The notes beneath the pieces are model-generated. The model worked only from the letters and a program-made list of their open reading frames with translations, was not told the DNA's origin and did not search any database. Made by a program: the position numbers and the translations under genes. From contig NC_133328.1 of the NCBI RefSeq assembly GCF_042186555.1, forward strand, positions 615,769,744-615,833,743: 64,000 nucleotides of DNA, given 5' to 3'. The first letter of the stretch is position 1. Each line of letters begins with the position of its first letter. The DNA comes from Aquarana catesbeiana (Eukaryota > Chordata > Amphibia > Anura > Ranidae). Positions 43,408 through 54,982 of the stretch are shown piece after piece.

Positions 43408-43924
43408 GTTAAAGCTTGTAGGAGGAGTTTTCCTGTCCTATGAGGCTGCAGGACCCTCTCTCTGGACAGTGTTGATTGGCTCTGTGCTGATCACATGCAC
43501 CCCCCCCCCCAAAAAAAAAAAATCTCTCTAGCAATACACACCAAACTGAGCATTTTCTCTCCCAAAGTTCAGGTCTGTCATTTTTGCCTAGATGAGGATG
43601 ATGCATCCAGATCCCACGCATGCGCAGGAACACTGCAGGTCCCTCTGGGTTTTTTTGCGGCATCTCTGCACATGGTAGCAGTCCTGCAAACTGCCTCCTT
43701 GGGATTTCTATGTTATTCATGTCAGGGGGCAGCTCACAGGATCTTGTGAATGCACAGAAACGGCGTGGGAGTCTCTGCCAGTTTACTGGCAAAGCTTGCA
43801 CGTGTCTGCAAAATGCGCCAGCGCATGCACAGACACACCATGTCCTGTAGACCTGTCAAGTAGCCACGCATGCGCAAACGTCGTTTTCTGATATTTTCCA
43901 ATGTGCCCGCCGGCGAAAAGTGGC
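43408..43924. other. Unassigned GC-rich sequence
   Basis: No repeat end or exon recognised. Overlapping open frames on both strands have no protein-like features. Confidence 0.3.
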
Positions 43925-44007
43925 CGCGCATGTGCAGAACGGCAGAGACAGTCGTAAGTAGGAGTCGTTCGCAAGTCGGATGTTCGTAACTCAGGGACTG
44001 CCTGTAT
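43925..44007. mobile_element. Mariner-type MITE fragment
   Basis: It reads GTAAGTAGGAGTCGTTCGC, then AACTCAGGGACTGCCTGTA, the right end of the element complete at 57248-57508. Confidence 0.8.
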
Positions 44008-44399
44008 AGGTACAAAACAAAACCACAACATTCCATACACTTCCCTCAGTTATTCTTGTATAAATGTAATACCAGGATTAATGGAATACAAGGTGATTCC
44101 TGTTCCCTCTCAACCTTCAGGATAACAGGAACTTGTAATTGGATTCATAGCTAAACAATTGTAGTATGAGTTACTGTAGAGGAGTAAATCCACATACAGT
44201 TGTGTGAAAAAGCAATTGCCCCCTCCCATGCTAAATCATGAATGAGCTGTGATTACCTAAAAATTTTTGGAAAGCCGAGTTAAATTTCACTTGCCACACC
44301 CAGGCCTGATTACTGCCAGACCTGTTGAATCAAGAAATCACATAAACAGAAGCTGTCTGACAAAGTGAAGCACGCAGATCACAAAAAGCCACACATCGT

Positions 44400-45780
44400 G
44401 CCACAATCTAAAAAAATTCAAGAACAGATTAGAAACAAAGTAATGTACATGTATCGGTCTAGGAAGGGTTTCAAAGCCATTTCTAAAGCTTTGGAACTCC
44501 AGTGAACCACGGGGAGAACCATTATCCACAAATGGAGAGAACTTGGAACTGTGGTGAATCTTCCCAGGAGTGGCCGGCCTACAAAAATTACTCAAGAGCA
44601 TGACGACAACTCATCCAGGAGGTCATAAAAGAACCCAGAGCAACATCTAAAGAACTGCAGGCCTCACTTGCCTCAGGTAAGATCGGTGTTCATGATTCAA
44701 CAGTAAGAAAGAGACTGGGCAAAAATGACATCCATGGGAGAGTTCCAAGGCCAAAGCCACTGCTGACCAAAAAGCAGACATTTACCAAAAAACATCTTGA
44801 TTATCCCCAAGACTTTTTGGTAAATATTCTGTGGACTGATCAGACAAAAATTTAACTTTTTGGAAGGTGTGTGTCCCGTTACATCTGGCATAAAACTAAT
44901 GCAGCATTTCATAACAAGAACAAAATACCAACAGTCAGACATGGTGGGGCTGCTTTGAAGCTTCAGGACCTGGACGACTTACCACAATTGGTGGAACCAT
45001 GAATTCTCAGCTCTACCAGAAAATCCTAAAGGAGAATGTCCGGCCATCAGTTTGTGACCTCAAGCTCAAGTGCATTTGGGTTATTCAGCAGGACAATGAT
45101 CCGAAACACAACAGCAAGTCCACCTCCAAATGGTTCAAACAAAGCAAAATGTAGGTTTTGGAGTGGCCTAGTCAAAACCCAGACTTAAATTTGATTGAGA
45201 TGCTGTATAATGCCTTATGCCCTGTACATACGGTCGGAATTTCCGAAGGAAAATGTGTGATAGGACCTTGTTGTCGGAAATTCCGACCGTGTGTGGGCTC
45301 CATCACACATTTTCCATCGGATTTTCCGACACACAAAGTTTGAGAGCAGGCTATAAAATTTTCCGACAACAAAATCCATTGTCGGAATTTCCGATCGTGT
45401 GTACACAAATCCGACGCACAAAGTGCCACGCATGCTCAGAATAAATAAAGAGATGAAAGCTATTGGCTACTGCCCCGTTTATAGTCCCGACGTACGTGTT
45501 TTACGTCACCGCGTTCAGAACGATCGGATTTTCCGACAACTTTGTGTGACCGTGTGTATGCAAGACAAGTTTGAGCCAACATCCGTCGGAAAAAATCTTA
45601 GGATTTTGTTGTCGGAATGTCCGATCATTGTCCGACCGTGTGCACAGGGCATTACACTGGCCGTTCATGCTAAAAAAACCCTCCAATGTGGCTGAATTAA
45701 AACAATTCTGAAAAGAAGAGTGAGACAAAATTGCTCCACAGCAATGTGAAAGACTCAATGCCAGTTATCGCAAACGCTTG
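44400..45780 (+). pseudogene. Tc1 transposase, broken and split by a MITE
   Basis: Segments readable across frames include QIRNKVMYMYRSRKGFKAIS (first helix-turn-helix), GRTIIHKWRELGTVVNLPRS followed by GRPTK (GRPR-like linker), the aspartate region at WTDQTKI (44835-44855, frame-shifted), QQDNDPKHNSK (second D; about 45090-45120) and PDLNLIEM (45178-45205). Many stops and indels interrupt it. The Harbinger MITE enters just after the DLNxIE region at 45217, and the C-terminal tail resumes at 45655. Confidence 0.85.
45218..45651. mobile_element. 434-bp Harbinger MITE with TTA duplication
   Basis: The ends are TGCCCTGTACATACGG and the inverse of TGCCCTGTGCACACGG, with TTA on both sides (45215-45217 and 45652-45654). 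It is the reverse-orientation sister of 21423-21855, sharing the core with TTACGTCA at about 45501-45508. Confidence 0.95.
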
Positions 45781-46044
45781 ATTGCAGTTGTTGCCGCCAA
45801 GGGTGGTACAATCAGTTATTAGGTTTAGGGGGCAATTACTTTTTCACATAAAGCCAGGCAGGTCTGGACAGCTTTTTTGCCTTAATAAAAATGAAACCGT
45901 CATTTAAAAACTGCATTTTGTATTTACTCGGGTTATCTTTGTGTAATAATAAAATTAGTTTGATGATCTGAATCATTTAAGTGTAACAAATATGCAAAAA
46001 AATAAAAAATCAGAAAGGGGCAAATACTTTTTCACACAACTGTA

Positions 46045-46375
46045 TACCGTAGGCTAAGCCATATTAGGAGCGAGTGGATTCAGACTACGGGCTCTTGATC
46101 ATCAGCTGTGTATTCTGATTCCGTCCACAGGTGCCAGACCTTCTCACATTTTTTATGGCAACCTCAAGCTTTGTATAAAGGTGCAAACCTATTGATTAGA
46201 CTCTTCCAAAAGGGCAAATTGGGGACCGTAGACTTCCACTTAAACACTATTGCCTTCCTAGCACAAAATAATAGGAGACCCAATAAAGTGCACATCCCCC
46301 TATTATCGACCAAACGTTCAACCAATCCCAGAAGGGAAAATGGAAAATGCCAACCCTTACAGGGACATGCATAGT
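46045..46375. other. Unassigned sequence, possibly LINE-derived
   Basis: It sits between two Tc1 elements. The plus strand reads LFQKGKLGTVDFHLNTIAFL in one frame, but no family is recognised. Confidence 0.3.
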
Positions 46376-46379
46376 CAGT

Positions 46380-46505
46380 AAATGATTGAACAGTACTGAC
46401 TGGCATATTCAAGGCTTTGGATATCTTTTTATATCCTTTTCTATCTTTGTAAAGTTTCATTGCCTTGTTACGCAGGTCTTTTGACTGTTCTTTTCTGCTT
46501 CTCAT
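46380..46505 (-). pseudogene. Tc1 transposase N-terminus
   Basis: The frame begins MRSRKEQSKDLRNKAMKLYK, then DRKGYKKISKALNMPVSTVQ, then SF. This is the first helix-turn-helix of the transposase, in good condition. It is cut off at about 46378, after which unrelated sequence continues the frame without meaning. It belongs to the same family as 35090-35490. Confidence 0.85.
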
Positions 46506-46728
46506 GGCTTAGTATCTGGCCTGGTCAGTGCATCCATGTGAGAACTAACAAACTAATTGACTATTTATACACAGACACTAATTGCGATTTAAAAAGCCAC
46601 AAATGTGGGAAATTAACCTTTAATTGCTATTTAAACCTATGTGCCACTTTCTGTGTCTGTACCAAGGCCAAACATTCCAGGGTATGTAAACTTTTTATCA
46701 AGGCCATTCGGGTGATTTCTGTTATCAT

Positions 46729-48963
46729 CAGTGGTGGCTGGTGACGTTTTAGGATGGGGCGCCAAACCCGCCCCTCCTTTTGACCCCTCCCACTTATAAG
46801 CCCCACCCCTTATAGCATCCACCCACTCCGTCCCCTGTATTCCGCTTGCTTCCACCCATAGTATCAGGAGTATACAGCTCAGCATCACAGGATAGAGTAT
46901 ACAGCCCCAGAATCACAGGACAGAGTATACAGCCCAGACTCACAGCAAAGTATACAGCCCCAGAATCACAGCAGAGTATACAGTCCAGAATCACAGCAGA
47001 GTATACAGCCCAGACTCCCAGCAGAGTATACAGCCCAGACTCCCAGCAGAGTATACAGTCTAGACTCCCAGCAGAGTATACAGTCCCGACTCACAGCAGA
47101 GTATACAGCCCAGAATCACAGCAGAGTATACAGTCCAGAATCACAGCAGAGTATACAGCCCAGAATCACAGCAGAGTATACAGCCTGGACTCACAGCAAA
47201 GTATACAGTCCAGACTCACAGCAGAGTATACAGCCCAGAATCACAGCAGAGTATACAGCCCAGAATCACAGCAGAGTATAGATTCCAGACTCACAGCAGA
47301 GTATACAGTCCAGACTCACAGCAGGGTATACAGTCCAGACTCACAGCAGAGTATACAGCCCAGAATCACAGTAGAGTATACAGTCCAGACTCACAGCAGA
47401 GTATACAGCCCAGAATCACAGCAGAGTATTAAGTCCAGACTCACAGCAGGGTATACAGTCCAGAATCACAGCAGAGTATACAGCCCAGACTCACGGCAGA
47501 GTATACAGTCCAGACTCACAGCAGAGTATACAGCCCAGAATCACAGCAGAGTATATAGTCCAGACTCACAGCAGAGTATACAGCCCAGAATCACAGCAGA
47601 GTATACAGCCTGGACTCACAGCAAAGTATACAGTCCAGACTCACAGCAGAGTATACAGCCCAGAATCACAGCAGAGTATACAGCCCAGAATCACAGCAGA
47701 GTATAGATTCCAGACTCACAGCAGAGTATACAGTCCAGACTCACAGCAGGGTATACAGTCCAGACTCACAGCAGAGTATACAGCCCAGAATCACAGTAGA
47801 GTATACAATCCAGACTCACAGCAGAGTATACAGCCCAGAATCACAGCAGAGTATTAAGTCCAGACTCACAGCAGAGTATACAGTCCAGAATCACAGCAGA
47901 GTATACAGCCCAGACTCACGGCAGAGTATACAGTCCAGACTCACAGCAGAGTATACAGCCCAGAATCACAGCAGAGTATATAGTCCAGACTCACAGCAGA
48001 GTATACAGTCCAGAATCACAGCAGAGTATACAGCCCAGACTCACAGCAGAGTATACAGTCCAGAATCACAGCATACTGAGCATCACTGTTCACATCATTG
48101 ATTATCATCACATTGCATCACTGATCATCATCCCATTACTGATCACCAATGATCACATCATCAATGAACATCACATTGCTGGAACAGTGTGCCCTTGTAC
48201 AGCTTGTGCCCCCTAGAGTCCATGAGGTTATATCTATACAGGCTCTTATGTGACAGCCCAATGACCTGTAGAACATAGACAGGACTGTACTCACCACCCG
48301 CACTGTCTGCCCGGACACCTCCTGATTAGAGGACTTGTCTGCTGTTGCTGGGCTGAGGAGTCAGTTGCTGGGACAAAAACTTGGAGGGGGTCCTGAGTCT
48401 GGACTGCCCAGCACCCTGCCCCCCTTCTGCTTCATGTCCAGCAGCTCAGGGACATCCTGCAAGGCTAGCCTGCCAACCATAGCTGCCCGTGCTCCAGGCT
48501 GGGATGGAAGTGTCAGTGTAGCGAGGAGGGAGGGCTGTGAAAAAAAAGCTCAGCTCAGGCCGTACGTTCCACGGAGCTGCTGACGGTTTATCACTGGCCC
48601 AGGGAAACTGGAGGCAACGTCATGACTCGGAGGGAAAGCACCGCCCATGTCCTAGGGCAGTGCCAATCAAGAACAAAGCACCGTAGTGATACTACGGGCA
48701 GAAGTGATCCGGCGCAATGGATTGCGCCACAAGGCAGGTCAAAACCCTGCAAATGAAGCGTCTCATCTGCAATCTCATGATTGCATAGACGTTGCGCTTT
48801 CCATAGTGCACTGTGTCTGGTGCCTGAACACAGTGCACTTAAAGGACATTTTTTTCTATTTATTTTTTTTTAAAGGGCCTTTTTTAAAATGTATTTATTT
48901 TTGTGACTGCCTGGGGGGGTTGGGGGCAGCGCCCGTGCACCCCCTATGGACAGGCCGCCACTG
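46729..48963. mobile_element. 2.2-kb hAT carrying a 25-bp satellite array
   Basis: The ends are CAGTGGTGGCTGG and the inverse of CAGTGGCGGCCTG. The perfect 8-bp duplication GTTATCAT lies on both sides (46721-46728 and 48964-48971), inside a Tc1 inverted repeat whose uninterrupted version is seen at 35795-35815. The interior is mainly the array at 46870-48070 plus about 890 bp of other sequence. No transposase. Confidence 0.97.
46870..48070. repeat. 25-bp satellite with 17-monomer higher-order repeat
   Basis: The unit is GTATACAGCCCAGAATCACA followed by GCAGA, with AGTCCAGACTC variants, about 48 copies. Rare variant monomers (CAGCCTGGACTC, GTATAGATTCC, GTATTAAGTCC, GTATATAGTCC) each recur exactly 425 bp apart (47181/47606, 47276/47701, 47426/47851, 47551/47976). 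A 17-monomer block was therefore duplicated. A 286-codon plus-strand frame through it is a repeat artefact. Confidence 0.97.
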
Positions 48964-49137
48964 GTTATCATTATGATATAAAGAGGATCCAAAAACTATG
49001 AGATAATTAATGGCTTCATGTGATTGTTATCCTTAAATAAAAGACAGTTTTTTGGCATGATTAGTCATATTTTTCAATATAAATGCCAAAATTTTACCAT
49101 TTCTGCCAGGGTATGCAAACTTTTGAGCACAACTGTA

Positions 49138-49682
49138 TATAAATCAGAGAAGTGGCTGAACAGAATGTTAAATTGGCAGATCCCACCATTCACACAGTTA
49201 TATTTGAGCTTTTTGCTCGGGGGTTCAGCTCTAACAATCCCCTTTCATGTTGCAGATTCTCCCTTCCTACGTCCTTGTCTGCTTCTGTTTTATAGACGCT
49301 CAAACTGAACATGTACCGCTCTTGTCATCGTCGCCCACAATGAGCGGCTCTACAACAGAAACTGCAATCTCAGCAGTAAAATGTCATCTCTCACATCTGA
49401 CAAGTCATTCCACTTGAAGATATCTTCCATCAGAGACGTCTTGTATGGCATGTGGAAGAATAACATTGACGGTTCTCATTCCCATATCAGACAATGGGAC
49501 GTGTTTCCTGAATGCAATCCATCGCCAAATGGCAAGTATTATGCGTGCCCTATTTAGCCCGGCACTCTGAAGTTTAAGGCCAGAAACCGGCCCCATGAAT
49601 ATTTAAAGTAGGAATCCCTTCTGAGATATTTCTGTGAAATAAGGCACTGCTGAAACCCCTAGGTGGAGCCAAGAGCCAAGAG
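49138..49682. other. Apparently single-copy sequence
   Basis: No copy elsewhere in the window. There is no convincing exon despite a TTCATGTTGCAG acceptor-like run near 49246-49258. Confidence 0.3.
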
Positions 49683-50383
49683 CTCCTTCATAGACATGTG
49701 CAGAACGAAAAATTTGTTTTGCTTTGATTCGTTATTTACATAAATTTGTTTCATTAACTTAGTCTAATTCGTTTTCGGAAATGCGTTTTGTTTATTCATC
49801 TTCAAATCGATTTGAGTAGTTTTCGAATTAATTTAGAATAGTTTTCAAATTTGAATTAGAAAAGTTTTCGAATTCGAATAGTTTTTCATTTTCCATAGAG
49901 AACAAAATAGAATAGAAAATAAAGGAATATAATAGAAAAAAATATATAATAAAATAAAAAAAGAATATAACAGAAAATAAAAGAATAGATTAAAATGGAA
50001 TATAAATGAATAGAATAAAAAAAAAGAATAGAATAAAATAGAAAAAATACAACCATCTTCTGAAATTTGAATAGAAAAGAATAGAATTAAAAAAACAATA
50101 GAATAAAATAGAAATAATATAACCATTTCACAAAATTCAAATAGGATCAATTCGAATTTGAATAGAATAGAAAAGAATAGACTAGAAAATAACAGAATAG
50201 TATAGAAAAACACATAGAATAGAATAGAAAGAATATAACCATCTTCCTATTCTAATCTATTGTTTTCTATTCTATTCAAATTTGAATTGATTTTATTCGA
50301 ATTTTGGGAAATGGTTATATCCTTTCTATTCTATTGTGTTTTTTTTTTAATTCTATTCTTTTCTCTTCTATTATAGTCTATTC

Positions 50384-52672
50384 CAGTGTTTCTCAACCTT
50401 TTTCCAGTCGGGGCGCCCTTAAAAAGTATTTTCAGTCTTGAGGCACCCAGTCCAAGGCTTAGTTCAGGTTACTGTGTGTCTCGGAACATGCGCAAAATCG
50501 CACTCGTTCCTGACACACAGACAAATGTTCTGCTCCTTAGGGGTACCATTAATTCTTAATGGTACCTCACACATTGGAAAATGTGGGGTGCTTTTGGTGC
50601 AGTGCAATTTAAAAAAAAAAAAAAAGGTCGGTGATTTCCTTCCCTGAATTTTTGTGGTTAGGGAAGCCCATTGAAATGAATGGGCTGCACTACACGCAGC
50701 ACGCAGAAACACAGATGTGAACCAAGGGCTTGTTCACATGTCGGGTTGGAGGGGTGGTAAAAGCACATGGTTAAGCTGTTTTTACCACCCCCAAATTCTT
50801 CCCCTTTAGCTGCAGAGACAACAGCTGGGGGTGTACACATGTTGTGGCTGCAGCTGGAGGTATACCCAGGGTGAATGGGGCTGAACTGCAACTACCCTGC
50901 AACTGTGTACATTGCACGGTGGCGGTGTAGTGATGCTGCATTAAAACAGGTGTGAGGAGGCAACATAATGCCTCTTTACCGCCCTGTCAAATGCCTCTGA
51001 AAAGCGATCTGCGCATAGGTTGCTTTTCAGAGGAGAAGCAGTCCTTGCTGCTATCACAAACAAGACCTACAAAAGCAGTTCTGATGGTACAGGAATGGGG
51101 GGGGGGGGGTGTCAGGATTAAAAGTAACATACACACACACATATACAGACACATACATGTGCACACACGCATACAGACACATACATACAGACACTTGTAC
51201 ATACGCACAGGCAGACACATGCACACACACATACAGACACATGCACACACACATACAGACACATGCACACATACAGACAGACACATGCACACACACAGAG
51301 ACATGCACACACACATACAGACACATGCACACACACACACATACAGACAGAGACATGCACACACACACACACACACACACACATACAGACAGACACATGC
51401 ACACACACACACATACAGACAGACACATGCACACACACACATACAGACAGACACATGCACACACACTCATACAGACAGACACATTCACACACACACATAC
51501 AGACAGACACATGCACACACACACATACAGACAGACACATGCACACACACACATACAGACAGACACATGCACACACACACACATACAGACAGACACATGC
51601 ACACACACACACATACAGACAGACACATGCACACACACACACATACAGACAGACACATGCACACACACACATACAGACAGACACATGCACACACACACAC
51701 ATACAGACAGACACATGCACACACACACACATACAGACAGACACATGCACACACACACAGACACATGCACACACACGCACACACATACAGACAGACACAT
51801 GCACACACACACATACAGACAGACACATGCACACACACACACATACAGACAGACACATGCACACACACACACATACAGACAGACACATGCACACACACAC
51901 ATACAGACAGACACATGCACACACACACACACATACAGACACATGCACACACACACATACAGACAGACACATGCACACACACACATACAGACACATGCAC
52001 ACACACACACATACAGACACATGCACACACACACACATACAGACAGACACATGCACACACACACATACAGACAGGCACATGCACACACAAACATACAGAC
52101 AGACACATGCACACACACACATACAGACAGACACATGCACACACACACACAGACACATGCACACACACACATACACACACACATACAGACAGACACATGC
52201 ACACATACATACAGACACATGCACACACACATACAGACACATGCACACACACATACAGACACATGCACACACACATACAGACACATGCACACATACACAT
52301 ACAGACACATGCACACACACATACATACACATGTACAAACACACATACAGACACATGTACACACATGCACAGACACATGTATAAAGCCCTTTTAAAACGA
52401 ATCTAGCTTCTAGCACAGTACCTTTTTCAGTTTCCTCATTCAGCCAGGTACTGCACTGTAGGGGGAAGCAGAGAGCACAGCACACTCCCCTGCTCTTTAC
52501 TTTCACTTTGCTGAGGTTGACGGAGCTTCTCACACAGTGCCGATGTACAGTTCGGCAGGGGATCGGGAGATCGGGCTCATCTGACAGCCCTTCTCTCCCC
52601 TGATCCCGCGGCACACCTGAGAACCTCTGACGGCACACCAGTGTGCCGCGGCACACTGGTTGAGAAAGGCTG
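50384..52672. mobile_element. 2.3-kb hAT carrying a CA-rich minisatellite
   Basis: The ends are CAGTGTTTCTCAACC and the inverse of CAGCCTTTCTCAACC. The perfect 8-bp duplication GTCTATTC lies at 50376-50383 and 52673-52680. The interior holds a 1.25-kb CA-rich array. No transposase. Confidence 0.96.
51120..52380. repeat. CA-rich 26-30-bp minisatellite
   Basis: Units of ACACATGCACACACACA followed by CATACAGACAG, in variable lengths, about 45 copies. The lack of T-A-A, T-A-G and T-G-A triplets leaves long open frames on both strands (up to about 500 codons), all of His/Thr or Cys/Val type. These are not genes. Confidence 0.97.
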
Positions 52673-53202
52673 GTCTATTCTATTCATTTTTTCTATTCTA
52701 TTCTTTTCTTATGTATTCTATTTGAAATTCAAATTTCAGAAGATGGTTATATTTTATTTTATTCTATTTTTTTTTATTCTATTCTATTCTACTCGTTTCT
52801 ATTCTAAACTATTTTGTTCTTTTATTTTCTATTTTGTTCTGTTTTACTATATTATATTCTATTCTTTTATTTTCTGTTTTCTTTTATATTTTTTTTCTAT
52901 TTTACTTTATTTTCTATTCTATTTTATTCTCTTTGGAAATTGGAAATTGGAAAACTATTCGAATTTGAATTTGGAAACTATTCAAATTCGAAAATGCTTT
53001 GAATTTGAAAACAGTTCGAAAACTATTCGAATCTATTCAAATGTCGTCCAAACTTTTTTTTTCATTATTTCGGATTTGTTTAAATTTGGTACTATTGTAG
53101 TTCAGAAATTCGGAAATTCAGATACATCCGAATTTCCAAAAAACAAAAATTTGCCCGTATTTCATTTCGAAAGGAAATGAACTGCACATGTCTACTCAGT
53201 CA

Positions 53203-54200
53203 CATCGGGTGCGTTGATCAACACAAAGATGCGGAGAAAACATTTGTTCCTAACGTGCCCTGTTCACACCATTTAGGTTCATTCCATAAAAACGCAGCAT
53301 GCAACGCAACGTCGCGTCACCACGCACCTTAGGCCCTAGTAGCGCACCATTCTGCAAAGAGTTGAATGAAGTGTCATTTTATGACATTTCAATAAGGATA
53401 ACTTGGTGTCCCTTTAGCATGGTTTTTACATTCAGGGGGCGGGAAGGACTGTCCGATCATGTCACCATTGTGATTGGCTGTCACTGTGGTCATATGATCA
53501 GGAGAACGCTCTCAGCACATAAACCTCAGGCTGCCAATGAGCACACATGTGTGGCCCGTGAGTGTCAAAGCCCACCCTCTTTGGTGCTGCACATATGTGT
53601 TACAAGGTTGGAAAAGTGGATGTAAACCCTCTCCTATACCCAGCGAAGTGAACAGCCTCAGATGATACACAGGGATGAAACAAATCTCCCTACATAAGTT
53701 TTACAAGTATATCTGCTGTCTTTACCTTTCTACACTCTTTGGAAAGTGCACATAATGTTTGAAATCCTTACTCCTTTTAAAGCAGTGGGAGGGGAGTCTG
53801 GGCTTACACTGTGTGAGAGCTGATTGGAGGAAAGGGACACACCCACCCCCTCCACATAGGCAGAGGAACGAAGGAACATGCAGAGTTGTAGCCTGAATAG
53901 ACAAGCTCTCCGCGTATCTACTTCTAGGCTCCCTTTCCACGACACTAATTTTCAGCTGTTATCTCATGTATCGCAGATCTTGTCAGAAGTGACTCTGCTG
54001 ATAAGAGAGGAACAGGGCAGCAGAAAGAAACAACACTTAGAGCTTTGGAGAGAGATAAGTAAACACTGCAGATATATGTGCTTAGGTCAAATTTCAACGA
54101 ATGGGGTTTACAACCACTTTAAATAAAGTGCAATGGGCTGTACCCCTCCCTCATACACAACATGAGCTATACAGACCAGAATACATACCTGCTAATGTGC
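53203..54200. other. Unassigned sequence
   Basis: No element ends, RNA or convincing exon are visible. It contains a GGGTTTACAACCACTTTAA tail near 54105, a motif common at the edges of dispersed repeats in this window. Confidence 0.3.
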
Positions 54201-54204
54201 ATGG

Positions 54205-54979
54205 GCCCAGCTCGGTTCACACTTCCGCAACCTGCAAGTTGTGCAACTTACGGTGCGACTTTGCCAGGCAACTTGAGTACTACTTTGATGCGACTTGATG
54301 CAACTTTAGAAGCGGCTTTCCACAATGCCTGGGTAATCTTACTGTAATGATCAAAATCACATCAGTATAGATGAGGATACAACTTGGAGGCAACTTCCAT
54401 TAAAGTCTATGGACACAAGTCGGATGGAAGTCACCTTGAAGTAGTACTGGAACCTTTTCTAAATTTGGAGCGACTTCAGTAGTGCCAATTAAGGCAACTC
54501 TCATTGACTAACATATTGTGTCATGTGACTTGGAGTCTTATGCCGTGTACACACAGACGGACTTTTCAACCGGACTGGTCTGACAAGACGAATCCGTCAG
54601 AGAATCCGACCATGTGTGGGCTTCATCGGACCTCCAGCTAACTTTTTCGGTTGAAAATCAGACAGACTTTAGATTTGGAACATGATTCAAATCTTTCCGA
54701 CAGACTCGAGTCCGGTCAAAAAATTCGCTCGTCTGTATGCTAGTCCGACGGACGAAAACTGACGCTAGGGCAGCTATTGGCTACCGGCTATCAACTTCCT
54801 TATTTTAGTCCGGTCGTACGTCATCACGCACAAATCCGTCGGACTTTGGTGTGATCGTAAGTGTGCAAGTCCGTTTGTCGAAAGTCCGTCAGAAAGACCG
54901 TCGGACCTTTGATGCCAAAAAGTCCACCCGTGTGTACATTACAAGTCAGATCCCAAGTTGCGGCAGTGTGAATCAAGCC
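54205..54979. mobile_element. MITE interrupted by a Harbinger MITE
   Basis: The left side reads GGTTCACACTTCCGCAACC. The right side is inversely TGATTCACACTGCCGCAAC. Internal CAACTT and CGACTT repeats give it a palindromic character. The MITE at 54541-54938 lies within it, with TTA at both junctions. Confidence 0.75.
54541..54938. mobile_element. Harbinger MITE with damaged right end
   Basis: The left end is TGCCGTGTACACACAG after TTA (54538-54540). On the right the terminus has lost a few bases (GTGTGTACA where the sister has GTGTGTACACGGCA) but TTA remains (54939-54941). Same sub-family as 40210-40613. Confidence 0.88.
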
Positions 54980-54982
54980 TAA

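Larger units (their letters stand above)
44197..46042 (+). mobile_element. Tc1/mariner element, full span, with MITE insertion
   Basis: The ends are CAGTTGTGTGAAAAAGCAAT and the inverse of CAGTTGTGTGAAAAAGTATT, each beside TA (44195-44196 and 46043-46044). Without the inserted MITE at 45218-45651 it is about 1.41 kb, a normal Tc1 length. The transposase is broken. Confidence 0.95.
46376..49135 (-). mobile_element. Tc1/mariner 5' part, split by a hAT element
   Basis: The right terminus ends AGCACAACTG at 49135 beside TA, inversely CAGTTGTGCTCAAAAG, identical in kind to the fold-back element at 34740-35970. The sequence runs continuously from 46376 to 46728 and from 48972 to 49135 once the hAT and one target copy are set aside. 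It is truncated on the left inside the transposase. Confidence 0.92.
49691..53194. mobile_element. hAT-like element with AATAG-rich arms, hosting another hAT
   Basis: The ends are TAGACATGTGCAGAACG and the inverse of TAGACATGTGCAGTTC. Flanks CTCCTTCA and CTCAGTCA match at 6 of 8 positions. The inner sequence is mostly AGAATAGAAT-type simple repeats on the left (49890-50370) and their complement on the right (52681-52960), a large imperfect fold-back. A second hAT sits at its centre. Confidence 0.78.

Noticed and set aside
43409..43850. Overlapping frames of 76-130 codons on both strands
   Set aside because: No recognisable domains, no splice or promoter support, mutual overlap on opposite strands.
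46846..47706. A 286-codon frame with a 25-residue repeat
   Set aside because: Three 25-bp monomers equal 75 bases, so the satellite reads as a 25-residue repeat. Monomer changes do not preserve the protein.
49246..49330. Exon after a TTTCATGTTGCAG acceptor-like run
   Set aside because: The following frame is short and ends without a donor or poly(A) signal that fits.
50952..52656. Open frames of up to about 500 codons on both strands
   Set aside because: They exist only because the CA-rich array lacks stop triplets. The proteins are simple His/Thr or Cys/Val repeats with no domain.
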